This document shows, in pieces, positions 1 through 8,737 of a stretch of DNA of 64,000 bases. The translations under genes and the position numbers were made by a program. The notes under the pieces are model-generated. The model saw only the letters and a program-made list of their open reading frames with translations, did no database searches and was not told the origin of the DNA. The DNA lies in assembly GCA_009777715.1 (NCBI GenBank), contig WRLH01000015.1:1-64000 (forward strand), read 5' to 3'. Source of the DNA: Lachnospiraceae bacterium. Lineage in GTDB: Bacteria > Bacillota > Clostridia > Lachnospirales > Lachnospiraceae. The first letter of the stretch is position 1. Each line of letters begins with the position of its first letter.

Positions 1-126
1 AACTCCTTGCTGTAATTTTTGGATTTGCTTGGCATTTGTAACCCTCACTTTCATTTATGATTTTATCATATTTTCCAGCATTGGTGTTACAATTTTAGTT
101 TACCACATCATTCCTTGCATTTTTCC

Positions 127-1332
127 CTACTCAATCTCCGTCCTCACACTGCTGAAATACTTTTCCGACTGGCTTAGATGTTTGCCAATCGCTAAGGCGA
201 CGCTAAAGAATGCGGCGGCAAATAAAAGCTGGGTCAGCATTGCTTGCCAGATTGGCAGCAGGGCTTCCCGGCCAAACGAAGTCAGGGCCACGATTTGGTC
301 AAGGGCCATGTTATACCAATAAACTGGCGTAAATCTTGCCACGGCAAGGAACGCATCACCGAACAGGTCAAGCGGGACAAAAATGCCGCCGAGGAAGCAT
401 AAGCCAAGCCCGCCGAAGTTAGCCGCTCCGTTTATTGTCGTCGGATTATTTATGACTGGCCCAATCATTGAGGCAAGTGAAAGGGCAATTATCGTCATTG
501 TTAGCGAGTTTAGCAAGATAAGGCCGACAATTCGCCCATCAATTGCGGAAATGACAGGCCAATGAAAAATAAGCCCAAGTGCCGTCATCAGAAGCCATGC
601 CGAAATGCTTACCAGCACATTGCATAGAATCTGCTGGCCGCTCATATTACGCGGCTTTATCGGTGAGCATAGGTTTCTCATCATTATGTCGGGACGGCGG
701 AAAGCGGTCATGATATTTGCGACGCAAAGAATAATCAGCACGATCAAGATATAACTTACAAATCGCATATAGAGATGGTAATTTTCACCGATGGGGCCTC
801 CAGTTCCAAACCTGCGAACCTCAACCCTTGTTTCAAGGGATAAATCTTCAAGAACCATTGAAATTAGCGTTTCATCTTTTATTTCACCGGAAGATTTAAT
901 TATTCTGGCTTGATTAAAATATTGGTTTAAAAGGCTTTCGGCATAATAGCCCATTGCTGTCTCGGTTGTAACGACAGTTTCAATCACAAAATCGTCACCG
1001 GCATGAAAAGTCTGGTTAAGGCCTTGCGGCAAAATAATAATGATGTCAATGGCGCGGAAAAAAGTGGCGTCTTGCAGGACGTCTTTTTTGTCTTCTAAAA
1101 TGACTTCCGTACCATGTCCGCCAAGATACGTAACAAGGCCAGCGGAAAGCGGGCTATCTCCGTCACGGTTAATGACCGTAAAATTTGGTTTCAGTCCGGC
1201 AAAATCCATGCTTTGTGATTCGCCGCCCATCATCGGCATTATGATTGACAGCAATAAAAAGATAATGAAATAAAGTAATAGCGAAGCAATTCTCCGCTTG
1301 ACGACGATTAAACACGTTTTAAAGACTCTCAT
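127..1332 (-). CDS. ABC-2 type transporter permease (second permease of the pair)
   Basis: Membrane subunit of an ABC-2 family exporter, about 401 residues. One N-terminal membrane helix (residues about 12-35), a large extracytoplasmic domain to about residue 190, then five or six C-terminal helices; this is the usual ABC-2 layout. The start is placed at the ATG at 1332 because AGGAGG lies 8 nt before it; a TTG 18 nt upstream would give a longer protein but has no ribosome site. The start overlaps the end of the next permease gene by 14 nt, so the two are probably translationally coupled. Together with the ATPase at 2473-3402 it forms a three-gene operon. The substrate cannot be told from sequence; drug or peptide export is the usual role of this layout next to a NarL-type sensor. 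Confidence 0.88.
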   Translation of the reverse strand: MRVFKTCLIVVKRRIASLLLYFIIFLLLSIIMPMMGGESQSMDFAGLKPNFTVINRDGDSPLSAGLVTYLGGHGTEVILEDKKDVLQDATFFRAIDIIIILPQGLNQTFHAGDDFVIETVVTTETAMGYYAESLLNQYFNQARIIKSSGEIKDETLISMVLEDLSLETRVEVRRFGTGGPIGENYHLYMRFVSYILIVLIILCVANIMTAFRRPDIMMRNLCSPIKPRNMSGQQILCNVLVSISAWLLMTALGLIFHWPVISAIDGRIVGLILLNSLTMTIIALSLASMIGPVINNPTTINGAANFGGLGLCFLGGIFVPLDLFGDAFLAVARFTPVYWYNMALDQIVALTSFGREALLPIWQAMLTQLLFAAAFFSVALAIGKHLSQSEKYFSSVRTEIE

Positions 1333-2458
1333 ACTCTTGCCTCCTGACAAAAAATGCGGTGATTACCAACATGGCAATCGCCATGCTGAAGATAATCCCA
1401 ATATTTAAGAAAAACCGTTCGTAATTATCATAATAATACAAGCAATAAAAGGCATCGGAAATCCGGGCAGCCGGATTAAGCCACGCCACAACCGGAGCTT
1501 TTTGCATAACCACATAATTGATGTCCCCAATCATAAGGCCGGCCAGAAAACAGCAAATGTTCGATATGACAATTAAAATGGCAATTTTAACCTGTTCTTT
1601 TAGCTTTGAGGTAGCGGAAATCATCGCCCCAAACGAAATTCCTAACAGGCTGCTAATTAGGCAAGTAAACAGCACAAACCATAATTGTGAGCCAAAGCTG
1701 ATCCCAAGGGCAAAATTAATATAAGCAACCAGGGTCAGAATTTGTAAAAAGTGCGTCGTAAGGCCGCCTAGCAAGTCATATGCAACCAGCCGAAACCGTC
1801 CGGCGGAGGAGACAGTGACCCTCGCCCCGACTGCCGACAGGTTCGCTTGCATTTGAGAAATTACTGTCAATCCTTGAAAGCCGCCATATAAGCAGGCCAT
1901 CGCCAGCAAAGCATAAAAATAACCGACCGTTTTGGTTTGCGTGCTATTTGATAATAATATCCGTTCAGTATAGTTTAAAGGGGTCAGAAGTTCAGGCAAA
2001 ATTAAATAGGCTTCCGGATTTTCTTCAATTAAACGCAGGACGCTGTCTTTTGTCTGCAAATAGCGGTCGAGGAAACCTTTGATGATAGTTTGCCGTAAAC
2101 CGTTAGTTGAAATCATTAACAAAGGCATATCTTCATATATGACATAACCATCTATTTCGCCGTTTTCGAGCAAATCATCGGCTTCTTCTTGATTTTTTAA
2201 GGACCATAACTTAAATAAGCTGTCTTCGCTTTCGCCGGAGACTGATTCAAGCACATTTTGGAAATTAAGATCTTGCTGGTAAGCCGCATTATCGATTACC
2301 CCAAGCTGAATCGTCTTTAGCGTCCCGGATGCGTCCAGGTTGGCAAAAGCAAAATGAAATAGCGTTGCAAGCATTAGCGGGAACAGCCATGCCCAAATTA
2401 AAATGTCTTTGTCACGCAGCGAGATGAGGATGCGCTTTTTGTAAATATTCCAGAACAT
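1319..2458 (-). CDS. ABC-2 type transporter permease (first permease)
   Basis: Second membrane subunit of the same exporter, 379 residues. An N-terminal helix (residues about 18-40) is followed by an extracytoplasmic domain and about six helices from residue 180 onward. Glycine-rich pore segments such as GGFQGL and LLGISFGAMIS are typical of ABC-2 permeases. The ATG at 2458 is preceded by AAGAAAGGA. The gene lies 14 nt downstream of the ATPase gene and overlaps the next permease gene. Having two different permeases suggests a heterodimeric membrane part. Substrate unknown. Confidence 0.88.
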   Translation of the reverse strand: MFWNIYKKRILISLRDKDILIWAWLFPLMLATLFHFAFANLDASGTLKTIQLGVIDNAAYQQDLNFQNVLESVSGESEDSLFKLWSLKNQEEADDLLENGEIDGYVIYEDMPLLMISTNGLRQTIIKGFLDRYLQTKDSVLRLIEENPEAYLILPELLTPLNYTERILLSNSTQTKTVGYFYALLAMACLYGGFQGLTVISQMQANLSAVGARVTVSSAGRFRLVAYDLLGGLTTHFLQILTLVAYINFALGISFGSQLWFVLFTCLISSLLGISFGAMISATSKLKEQVKIAILIVISNICCFLAGLMIGDINYVVMQKAPVVAWLNPAARISDAFYCLYYYDNYERFFLNIGIIFSMAIAMLVITAFFVRRQEYESL

Positions 2459-2472
2459 ATTAGATTCCTTTC

Positions 2473-3402
2473 TTAATCCTTTAATTCTTTGCCAGTAATT
2501 TCAAGGAAAACATCGTTCAAAGTCGGCGGTTCAGAGGTAACGCGCCGAAATGCCACATTATTGCGCTGGAGAATATCCAGCACCAAGGCAAGATGATTGC
2601 CCCCGGCCGCGTGCCGGGCCGTCAAAAGGTCATTTTCATAAACGGCATGAAATAGCCCGTTTAGATTTCTGATTTCATTTAAAATGGGTTCAGAAAGGGA
2701 ATAAACCTCGGCGGTCAGTTTTTCCCCGGTGCGGATCATCGCTTTCAGCTCTTCTTTTGTGCCTGTCGCAACGGCTTTTCCTTTGTCCATTATCATAATC
2801 CGGGTGCAAAGCTGCTCAACTTCTTCCATATAATGAGATGTATAAACCACGGTCGCGCCATTTGCGTTTAATTTGCGGATGCCCTCAAGGATATGGTTAC
2901 GGCTCTGGGGGTCAACAGCCACAGTTGGTTCGTCCAAAAAAATTAATTCCGGCTGATGGGCAATGCCGCAGGCGATATTTAGCCGCCGGAGCAGCCCGCC
3001 GCTTAGTTTCTTGGGCAGGAATTTCCGGTAATCCTCAAGGCCGGAAAAGGCGATGGCATCATCAACCAGCGTTTTTAGCCGCGCCCGGTTAAAGACATAT
3101 AGCCCGCAAAAATATTCAATATTTTCAACAACGGTCAGTTCATTAAAAACCGCCACATTTTGGGTGACAACACCAATCCGTTTTTTTAGGCTATAATTGT
3201 CACACCGCATTGGCTCGCCAAATAAGTGGATTTCGCCCTTGCTGTATTTGAGCAATGAAAGCATACAATTGATGGCGGTTGTTTTGCCCGAACCATTAGG
3301 GCCAAGAAGCCCAAAAATCTCCCCTTTATGAATCTCCAGATTAAAGTGGTCAAGGGCTAAAAGATCGCCATACCGCTTAACCAGACTATCTACTTTTATC
3401 AT
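2473..3402 (-). CDS. ABC transporter ATP-binding protein
   Basis: ATPase subunit (309 residues) that drives the two ABC-2 permeases. Walker A GPNGSGKTT is at residues 34-42, the Q-loop is in VTQNVAVF, the signature is LSGGLLRR (a variant of LSGGQ that is common in ABC-2 exporter ATPases), Walker B is LIFLDEPT and the switch histidine is in YTSHYMEE. A C-terminal extension of about 80 residues follows the nucleotide-binding domain, as in CcmA/YbhF-like exporters. It is the first gene of the operon, with a strong AGGAGGAGG before the ATG at 3402. It is transcribed away from the histidine kinase at 3653, and a repeat array lies between them. Confidence 0.93.
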   Translation of the reverse strand: MIKVDSLVKRYGDLLALDHFNLEIHKGEIFGLLGPNGSGKTTAINCMLSLLKYSKGEIHLFGEPMRCDNYSLKKRIGVVTQNVAVFNELTVVENIEYFCGLYVFNRARLKTLVDDAIAFSGLEDYRKFLPKKLSGGLLRRLNIACGIAHQPELIFLDEPTVAVDPQSRNHILEGIRKLNANGATVVYTSHYMEEVEQLCTRIMIMDKGKAVATGTKEELKAMIRTGEKLTAEVYSLSEPILNEIRNLNGLFHAVYENDLLTARHAAGGNHLALVLDILQRNNVAFRRVTSEPPTLNDVFLEITGKELKD

Positions 3403-3420
3403 ACTACTGTCCTCCTCCTG

Positions 3421-3548
3421 TCATTGCGGGCCACGACCCGCAATCCCATCATCGTCATTGCGGACCCGACCCACAATCTCATCATCGTCATTGCGGACCC
3501 GATCCGCAATCCCATCATCGTCATTGCGGACTCGATCCGCAATCCCAT
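3421..3548. repeat. Tandem array of four REP-like palindromes
   Basis: Four units start at 3421, 3455, 3488 and 3521 (spacing 34, 33, 33). Each contains the inverted pair ATTGCGG...CCGCAAT followed by CCCATCATCG-like sequence. Unit 2 has decayed (CCACAAT). The array fills most of the space between the divergent ABC ATPase gene and the histidine kinase gene, right behind the ATPase ribosome site. The same palindrome recurs at 17254, 17312, 50521 and 50564, so this is a dispersed repeat family. Confidence 0.85.
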
Positions 3549-3611
3549 CATTCACTTTACACCACCAATTAACCAGAAGATAGTGACGGATATCACCAAT
3601 TGAAATGACAT

Positions 3612-3641
3612 TTGTCATTACTTTTTCCGAGGACATATGAT
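3612..3641 (+). promoter_or_regulatory. Predicted sigma-A promoter of the histidine kinase gene
   Basis: TTGTCA (3612-3617) and TATGAT (3636-3641) are 18 bp apart. The expected start of transcription (about 3648) lies only about 5 nt before the ATG at 3653, and there is no ribosome site at normal distance (the nearest GAGGA is about 20 nt upstream). The transcript may be leaderless. Confidence 0.5.
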
Positions 3642-3652
3642 AAACTTGGTTT

Positions 3653-4729
3653 ATGCAAAAACTAATCGACAAACTTGTCTTGCTAGGCTTAAGCTTGCTT
3701 GCGCTATCTTTATCCGAGATAAAATGGCTTTCAATTGTCGTTTTGCTCGTTGCTATAGCCATTAGCTCCCTTAGCAGTTATTTTGAGAACAGGCTTCCTA
3801 GGGTTCTCTTACTTTTTTATGTCATTTTTTGCTTTTTTTTCCCCGAATTTACTTTATTTTTGCCCCTGATTGTTTATGACATGGTTGGAATGGACAGACG
3901 GCTTTTTAAGTTTTTCTGGTGCTTTGCCCTTCCGTTTTGCTTTGCTTCGCTGGGCTTTAGAATGGGCATGGTCGTCAGTTTGGCTTGCGGAGTGGCATTT
4001 TTGCTTGACCTTAGGACTTGTGCCGGGCAGAAAATAAAGGACGCTTACTATGCCCTGACTGATGAGGCGAAAGAAAAAGCGGTTTTTCTTGAACGCGAGA
4101 ACCGGGAATTATTAGGCAAGCATGATTATGAAATCCAGCTGGCTACTTTGGCAGAAAGAAACCGCATTGCCCGCGAGATTCACGACAATGTTGGGCATTT
4201 GCTGACTCGCTCCCTTTTGCAAATTGACGCATTAAAGATAAAAATAGACTCACAGGGCGAATCTCCAAATATTTCAAGTAACAGCGACTTGGATTTGGTC
4301 AGGCAGACATTATCGGAAGCAATGGACAGCATCCGCCTAAGCGTCCATGATATGCACGATGAATCAATAAATTTAAAACTGCAATTGGAAGCAATAATAA
4401 AGGGCTTTAATTTTTGCCCGGTCAAGTTATGTTATGATGCCGGGGAATTGCCGATTGGGCTTAGAACCGCTTTTGCCGCCATTGTCAGGGAGGCCCTTAG
4501 CAATATCGCCCGCCACAGCAAAGCAAATCAGGCAATGGTCACCATTACCGAACACCCGGCATTTTACCAATTAATTATCTGCGATAATGGGACAGCGGAA
4601 GTTACGCGGGCTTCCGGCGGGATTGGGCTTTACAATATGGCGGACCGGGTGAATGCCCTTGGCGGCGTCTTCCGGATCGAAGACACCGCCGGCTTCAAAA
4701 TATTTATTTCCGTGCCAAAGGAAATTTGA
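3653..4729 (+). CDS. Sensor histidine kinase, NarL/LiaS type
   Basis: Membrane sensor kinase of 358 residues. The first 125 residues form four to six tightly packed helices with almost no external domain, as in sensors that read the membrane or a partner transporter. A coiled linker follows (residues about 130-170), then a HisKA_3 domain with REIHDNVGH (His 177) and a HATPase domain ending in GGIGLYNMADRV. It would phosphorylate a LuxR-type regulator; the best candidate is at 6836-7456. It diverges from the ABC exporter operon, a usual arrangement for a system that controls its own transporter. Its stop codon directly abuts the stop codon of the convergent hydrolase gene (0 nt gap). Confidence 0.87.
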   Translation: MQKLIDKLVLLGLSLLALSLSEIKWLSIVVLLVAIAISSLSSYFENRLPRVLLLFYVIFCFFFPEFTLFLPLIVYDMVGMDRRLFKFFWCFALPFCFASLGFRMGMVVSLACGVAFLLDLRTCAGQKIKDAYYALTDEAKEKAVFLERENRELLGKHDYEIQLATLAERNRIAREIHDNVGHLLTRSLLQIDALKIKIDSQGESPNISSNSDLDLVRQTLSEAMDSIRLSVHDMHDESINLKLQLEAIIKGFNFCPVKLCYDAGELPIGLRTAFAAIVREALSNIARHSKANQAMVTITEHPAFYQLIICDNGTAEVTRASGGIGLYNMADRVNALGGVFRIEDTAGFKIFISVPKEI

Positions 4730-6106
4730 TTACCGCTGGCGAACCCAGATGGCAAGTTTGGCCGCTCCGCAGATTAGCGCAAGAACCGCACCTAAGATCG
4801 CAACTATTATTACATCTTGCGCATACTCCCAAGCCGCTTGGTAGGGTATGCCAAGGAGCGGCGGGATAGACAGGAGCAAGATCGGATATAGGAAATTAAG
4901 CGCAATGCTCCCGGCAAAAAGTAAAAAAGGGCGGCTGCTTTTAAGCCTTTTTTTCCATCGGCTAAGCGTAAGCAATGGAATGATGGCGGGCAATAGCAAA
5001 AGGCAAAGGAGCAGGTTGATAAGTAAATGATAAATGAGATAATCGCTGCTGCCGACACCTTTCGGCTCTGCTCCCATCAGGATATTAAGCACATCGATCG
5101 TGAGGGTCGTGGAAAGGCTGTTTGCCACAAAATAATCGTTCATATTATATAGCGTTACTATGCCCAAGCCGCTATCCGGCAGCAGGGCCATGATTGAAAA
5201 ATAATTTTCCACCAAGCCGGAATGGTAGAGCAGCCGCTCTTTAAAGTCCGTTGTCTCCTGCCAGCCCATTGCGTAAAATTCGTTTGTGCCGGGAATCGGT
5301 ACGCAGTCATATAGCAGGGTATTAACGCTTTGAGGCGACAATATATTTTCGCCCTCACGCAAAAAGGCTTGGAGATAGCGGCCAATATCCGCAGCACTGG
5401 AAATAATGTAACCTGTGGGAACGCTGACCCGGCTGTTAAAATCAACGCTGGCAGGATAGGGGAACTCTTTTTTGATGGGGAATCCAAAAAGGTTTCGGTG
5501 TCCAACAGCGATATCCTCGGCTTCGGATAAGCTCGTATAGCTGCTATTCATCGCCAAAGGCAAAAAGACATTGCTTCTAATATAATCACCATAAGATAAA
5601 CCCGCTATAGCTTCGATCACTTCCCCCAGCAAAGTGTAATTTAGGTTCGCATAGCTGTAATCGCCATAGCTTTTGCCTATGGTTAAATCTTTCCGCATTT
5701 GGTAAGAGTTAAAACCGCTGGTATGATTTAAAAGATGGCTGATAGTGACCTTATCGTCTAAGCCAATTTCAAGATAACTTGTAACCGGGGCATTTAAATC
5801 AACCTTGCCTTGTTCGTGAAGCTGCATGATGGCGGCGGCGGTGAAAGATTTGCTGATTGAGCCGATGATAAAAGGAGTTTCCACGCTTTCTAAATTGCCA
5901 TACGACTTGCTATAAAGGACGGAATCCGCGTCCACGATGACAATGGACAGGCCTGGCATATGGGTGCTGGGAAAATTTTCCAGAAGATAAGCATCCACAG
6001 CGGCAAGTTTGGGGTAAAGCTCCGCCGCGAAAGCCCCGCCGACAGGCAAAGACGACAGGCAAAGGCAAAAGGAAAGGGTGATAAGGATAGAGAATAAATT
6101 TTTCAT
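4730..6106 (-). CDS. Serine hydrolase, beta-lactamase/PBP4* family, with membrane tail
   Basis: Secreted or membrane-held serine hydrolase of the class C beta-lactamase/D-aminopeptidase-like family, 458 residues. It has a signal peptide (about residues 1-27, ending AFA), the SxxK motif SISK (nucleophile serine), the YxN motif in SYANLNY, and a YHSG motif in the place of KTG. After residue about 345 come three or four membrane helices, so the catalytic domain probably faces outward. The start at 6106 has GGAGG 7 nt upstream. Such proteins act on peptidoglycan peptides, esters or D-amino-acid peptides; the substrate is not evident. It lies, on the opposite strand, between the two-component kinase and its likely regulator. 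Confidence 0.87.
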   Translation of the reverse strand: MKNLFSILITLSFCLCLSSLPVGGAFAAELYPKLAAVDAYLLENFPSTHMPGLSIVIVDADSVLYSKSYGNLESVETPFIIGSISKSFTAAAIMQLHEQGKVDLNAPVTSYLEIGLDDKVTISHLLNHTSGFNSYQMRKDLTIGKSYGDYSYANLNYTLLGEVIEAIAGLSYGDYIRSNVFLPLAMNSSYTSLSEAEDIAVGHRNLFGFPIKKEFPYPASVDFNSRVSVPTGYIISSAADIGRYLQAFLREGENILSPQSVNTLLYDCVPIPGTNEFYAMGWQETTDFKERLLYHSGLVENYFSIMALLPDSGLGIVTLYNMNDYFVANSLSTTLTIDVLNILMGAEPKGVGSSDYLIYHLLINLLLCLLLLPAIIPLLTLSRWKKRLKSSRPFLLFAGSIALNFLYPILLLSIPPLLGIPYQAAWEYAQDVIIVAILGAVLALICGAAKLAIWVRQR

Positions 6107-6225
6107 TTAAGAACCTCCAGTTCATAATATGCACTATTCTTGTGCTGACAGGAGATAGCATATTTGAAATGGCGGGGACAATGCAACCGACTAATCGTAG
6201 AGTTGGGTAAATTAAAAGTAGAGGC

Positions 6226-6705
6226 CTATTTATGCCTAAGATAATAGATAAGAGCAGCAGCAAAGAGCGGCAGGAAACCAAAGATTGAGATACACATAAA
6301 CCAAACCGCAAATAATCCCTTGAGCGTTTGCCAAATTGCTTCACTGCCCATCTCTTTTGCATATAGCAATGAAACTAAAGCAGTTAATGCGACAAGGATG
6401 GTCAGGCCAATCTGGATGAATATTATCGCCTTGACGAGCTTACTTTTAAAGAAATCGCCCGTCAGGAATCTATTTGGCATTGTTTTTACGGTTTTAATTT
6501 CATCTCCGGACAGGATTTCCTCGACAGTGACCCCTAAGATACTAGCAAGCAGCGGCAAGATTGAGATGTCGGGATAACCTAATCCTCTTTCCCATTTTGA
6601 GACTGCTTTATCTGTAACAGCTAGTTTTTCGGCTAATTCCTTTTGCGTCATGTTTTTCGCTTTGCGCAACCGGGAAATTAATGCTCCTGTTTGCTTATTA
6701 TCCAT
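6226..6705 (-). CDS. XRE-family regulator with two membrane helices
   Basis: Small DNA-binding protein of about 159 residues. The N-terminal helix-turn-helix (residues about 4-60) shows the Cro/C1 pattern MTQKELAEKLAVTDKAVSKWE. The C-terminal half has two hydrophobic helices (about 95-115 and 130-152). The start is placed at the ATG at 6705 (MDNKQTG), which has GCGAGGAAA about 6 nt upstream; an upstream GTG-type start would add 13 residues with no ribosome site. It lies 119 nt upstream of the serine hydrolase gene on the same strand and may control it or the divergent response regulator. Membrane-tethered XRE regulators of this shape are common in Bacillota. Target unknown. Confidence 0.85.
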   Translation of the reverse strand: MDNKQTGALISRLRKAKNMTQKELAEKLAVTDKAVSKWERGLGYPDISILPLLASILGVTVEEILSGDEIKTVKTMPNRFLTGDFFKSKLVKAIIFIQIGLTILVALTALVSLLYAKEMGSEAIWQTLKGLFAVWFMCISIFGFLPLFAAALIYYLRHK

Positions 6706-6791
6706 ATAGGGTTTCCTCGCTTTCTGCTGATAAATCACACGCACGAGCCAATTATATCATTCCAAGGGGAAAATGCGAAGCATTTTTATTA

Positions 6792-6821
6792 TTGCTCTAT
6801 ATAGGTTGATTATGCTATAAT
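6792..6821 (+). promoter_or_regulatory. Predicted promoter of the LuxR-type response regulator
   Basis: Extended -10 TGCTATAAT (TATAAT at 6816-6821) with a weak -35 TTGCTC (6792-6797), 18 bp spacer. AAGAGG (6825-6830) provides the ribosome site 5 nt before the ATG at 6836, giving a very short leader. The regulator therefore has its own promoter, separate from the kinase. Confidence 0.6.
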
Positions 6822-6835
6822 AGCAAGAGGTTAAT

Positions 6836-7456
6836 ATGATTAGGGTTATAATTATCGATGACGACAGTTTTATCTGCGGCTCACTTAAAACTATTCTGAA
6901 TGCCGATCCCGAAATTGAAGTGATTTGTGCCGGGGCGAGCGGCGAAGAAGCAATCCGCTTATATGAAAAGCTCTGCCCTGATATTTTGCTGATGGATATC
7001 AGAATGGGCGGAATGAGCGGCTTGGAAGCCGGGGAGCATATTTTGCGAAGATTCCCGGAAGCAAAGATTTTGTTTTTAACCACTTTTTCCGATAATGAAT
7101 ATATCGTCAAAGCATTACGGATTGGGGCAAAGGGCTATTTAATCAAGCAGAATGCGGAAGCGATTGCCCCGGCGCTTAAGGCGGTTTTTTCCGGGCAAAG
7201 CGTTTTTGGCGGTGAGATAGTTGCGAAAATGCCTTCCTTTATTAATGAGGCGGCAAAACCTGACCTTAAGGAATACGGCATTGGCGAACGCGAACTGGAA
7301 ATTATTGCCAATGTGGCAAAAGGGCTTAATAACAAAGAAATCGCGGAGGCTCTTTACCTAAGCGAGGGTACAGTAAGGAATTATTTAAGTGTCATCTTGG
7401 AAAAATTGAACCTGCGCGACCGGACGCAGCTGGCGGTATTTTTTTTGACTTTATGA
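6836..7456 (+). CDS. NarL/LuxR-family response regulator
   Basis: Two-component regulator of 206 residues. The receiver domain has the acidic pocket DDD (residues 8-10), phosphoacceptor Asp 54 in LLMDIRM, a Thr in FLTTFSD and Lys in YLIKQ. The LuxR-type helix-turn-helix is residues 145-200 (LNNKEIAEALYLSEGTVRNYL). It is the natural partner of the HisKA_3 kinase at 3653-4729, the only kinase of that class in the window, although two genes on the opposite strand now separate them. It probably controls the ABC exporter at 127-3402. Possible alternative: it pairs with a kinase outside the window. Confidence 0.9.
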   Translation: MIRVIIIDDDSFICGSLKTILNADPEIEVICAGASGEEAIRLYEKLCPDILLMDIRMGGMSGLEAGEHILRRFPEAKILFLTTFSDNEYIVKALRIGAKGYLIKQNAEAIAPALKAVFSGQSVFGGEIVAKMPSFINEAAKPDLKEYGIGERELEIIANVAKGLNNKEIAEALYLSEGTVRNYLSVILEKLNLRDRTQLAVFFLTL

Positions 7457-7490
7457 AAAATATGATGACATCGGAGACTTATTTTAATTT

Positions 7491-8000
7491 ATGAAAAAAA
7501 TTGTAATCATCATTAACGGAGTCGGCGGAGCAGGTAAAGATACACTATGTGATTATGTTTCCGCGCATATTGAAGCAGTTAATGTTTCATCGATTACCCC
7601 AATTAAAGATATCGCCCAAAATTACGGCTGGGATGGCGAAAAAACAGAATCTTCGCGTAAATTTCTTGCTGATTTAAAGAGGACTTTTATTGATTTTAAT
7701 GATTTGCCGACCGAATATTTGCTCGGTGAATATGAAAAATTCACCAAAGGCACGGCGGAAATTTTCTTTGCCCATATCCGGGAAGCCGCAGAAATAGAAA
7801 AGTTCAAAGAGCGGATAAAGGGAATGTCGTGTGTTACCTTATTAATCAGAAGAGGCGAAAGTATAAGCTGGGGAAATAGCGCCGATGATGAGGTTGAAAA
7901 GTACGCTTATGATTATTATTTCGATAATGACAAAGAACTTGGCGAAGCAGAGGTAGATTTTTGCTCGCTAGTGTTAAGAATATTAAATGACAACAGTTAG
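7491..8000 (+). CDS. P-loop kinase-like protein (nucleotide kinase fold)
   Basis: Protein of 169 residues with an N-terminal P-loop GVGGAGKDT (residues 10-18). The Asp after the Lys is as in adenylate kinase and deoxynucleotide kinase families. A central acidic/aromatic region (LPTEYLLGEYEKF) and the LLIRRGE segment (possible LID arginines) support a small-molecule or nucleotide kinase, but no family can be named with confidence. The ribosome site is weak (GGAG 14 nt before the ATG). The gene begins 34 nt after the response regulator and is followed 11 nt later by the thioesterase gene, so it belongs to a short operon. Confidence 0.7.
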   Translation: MKKIVIIINGVGGAGKDTLCDYVSAHIEAVNVSSITPIKDIAQNYGWDGEKTESSRKFLADLKRTFIDFNDLPTEYLLGEYEKFTKGTAEIFFAHIREAAEIEKFKERIKGMSCVTLLIRRGESISWGNSADDEVEKYAYDYYFDNDKELGEAEVDFCSLVLRILNDNS

Positions 8001-8011
8001 GAGCGAAAGAT

Positions 8012-8725
8012 ATGTATGCTTACAATGCCAGAGTCCGTTATAGTGAAATGGGAAAAAATGGCAAACTCTCACTTATTTCATTGCTTAACCATTTTCAAGA
8101 CTGCTCAACTTTCCATTCCGAAGACCTTGGGCTTGGTTACAGATATTTGCAAGAGCAGGATTTGCTTTGGGTGTTATCGGCATGGCAAATTATCATTTGC
8201 CGTTATCCTAAGTTAGGTGAAAATATTATTATCGCCACAGCACCTTACGAATTTCGCAGCGTCATTGGCTTCCGCAACTTCTTGATGACAACCGAAGATG
8301 GGGCGCAGCTAGCCTGTGCTAATTCCGTTTGGGCATTGCTTGATACGAAAAGGGGGCGGCCTGCCAAACCGACAGCGGAAATGATGAGTGGTTATCAGCT
8401 GGCGGAAAAGCTTCCGATGGATTATGCCGACCGGAAAATCACCGTCCCGGCTGGCGGGTCTTTACTTTCACCGATTAAGGTAAAAGGACATCATCTTGAC
8501 ACCAATAACCATGTCAATAATGGCCAATATATCAGCATTGCCATGGATTTGCTTTCTGATTGCCAAATCGAAGCCGAGATATCCCAGCTGCGGGCGGAGT
8601 ACAAAAAATCGGCTGTCCTTGGTGATATCATGTACCCGGATTTTGTGACTTTAGAAAATGCCTACATAATATCGCTTAATGATGGCGAGGGAAAGCCATA
8701 TTGCATAGCGGAATTCAAAACATGA
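8012..8725 (+). CDS. Acyl-ACP thioesterase
   Basis: Cytoplasmic thioesterase (237 residues) that releases fatty acids from acyl carrier protein. It is a double hot-dog protein of the FatA/FatB-like bacterial family: an N-terminal hot-dog starting YNARVRYSEMGKNGKLSL, a linker, and a C-terminal hot-dog carrying the family motif DTNNHVNNGQY (residues about 167-177) with the conserved Asp, Asn and His. Length is typical. AGGAG lies upstream of the ATG. Neighbours are the P-loop kinase and the CvfB-like gene (12 nt downstream). No acyl-lipid gene is adjacent, so the physiological role is general lipid homeostasis by inference. Confidence 0.88.
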   Translation: MYAYNARVRYSEMGKNGKLSLISLLNHFQDCSTFHSEDLGLGYRYLQEQDLLWVLSAWQIIICRYPKLGENIIIATAPYEFRSVIGFRNFLMTTEDGAQLACANSVWALLDTKRGRPAKPTAEMMSGYQLAEKLPMDYADRKITVPAGGSLLSPIKVKGHHLDTNNHVNNGQYISIAMDLLSDCQIEAEISQLRAEYKKSAVLGDIMYPDFVTLENAYIISLNDGEGKPYCIAEFKT

Positions 8726-8737
8726 ACGGAGAAGCAG

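Noticed and set aside
1-126. Left edge of the window
   Set aside because: No gene, terminator or repeat could be supported; it is only the region downstream of the first permease gene.
3421-3548. Possible CRISPR array
   Set aside because: The units are palindromic and directly joined, with no unique spacers, and no cas gene is present.
3421-3762. Open frame of 113 codons on the minus strand across the REP array with a repeated VRNDDD-like peptide
   Set aside because: The repeated peptide is only the translation of the palindromic array, and the frame overlaps the start of the histidine kinase gene.
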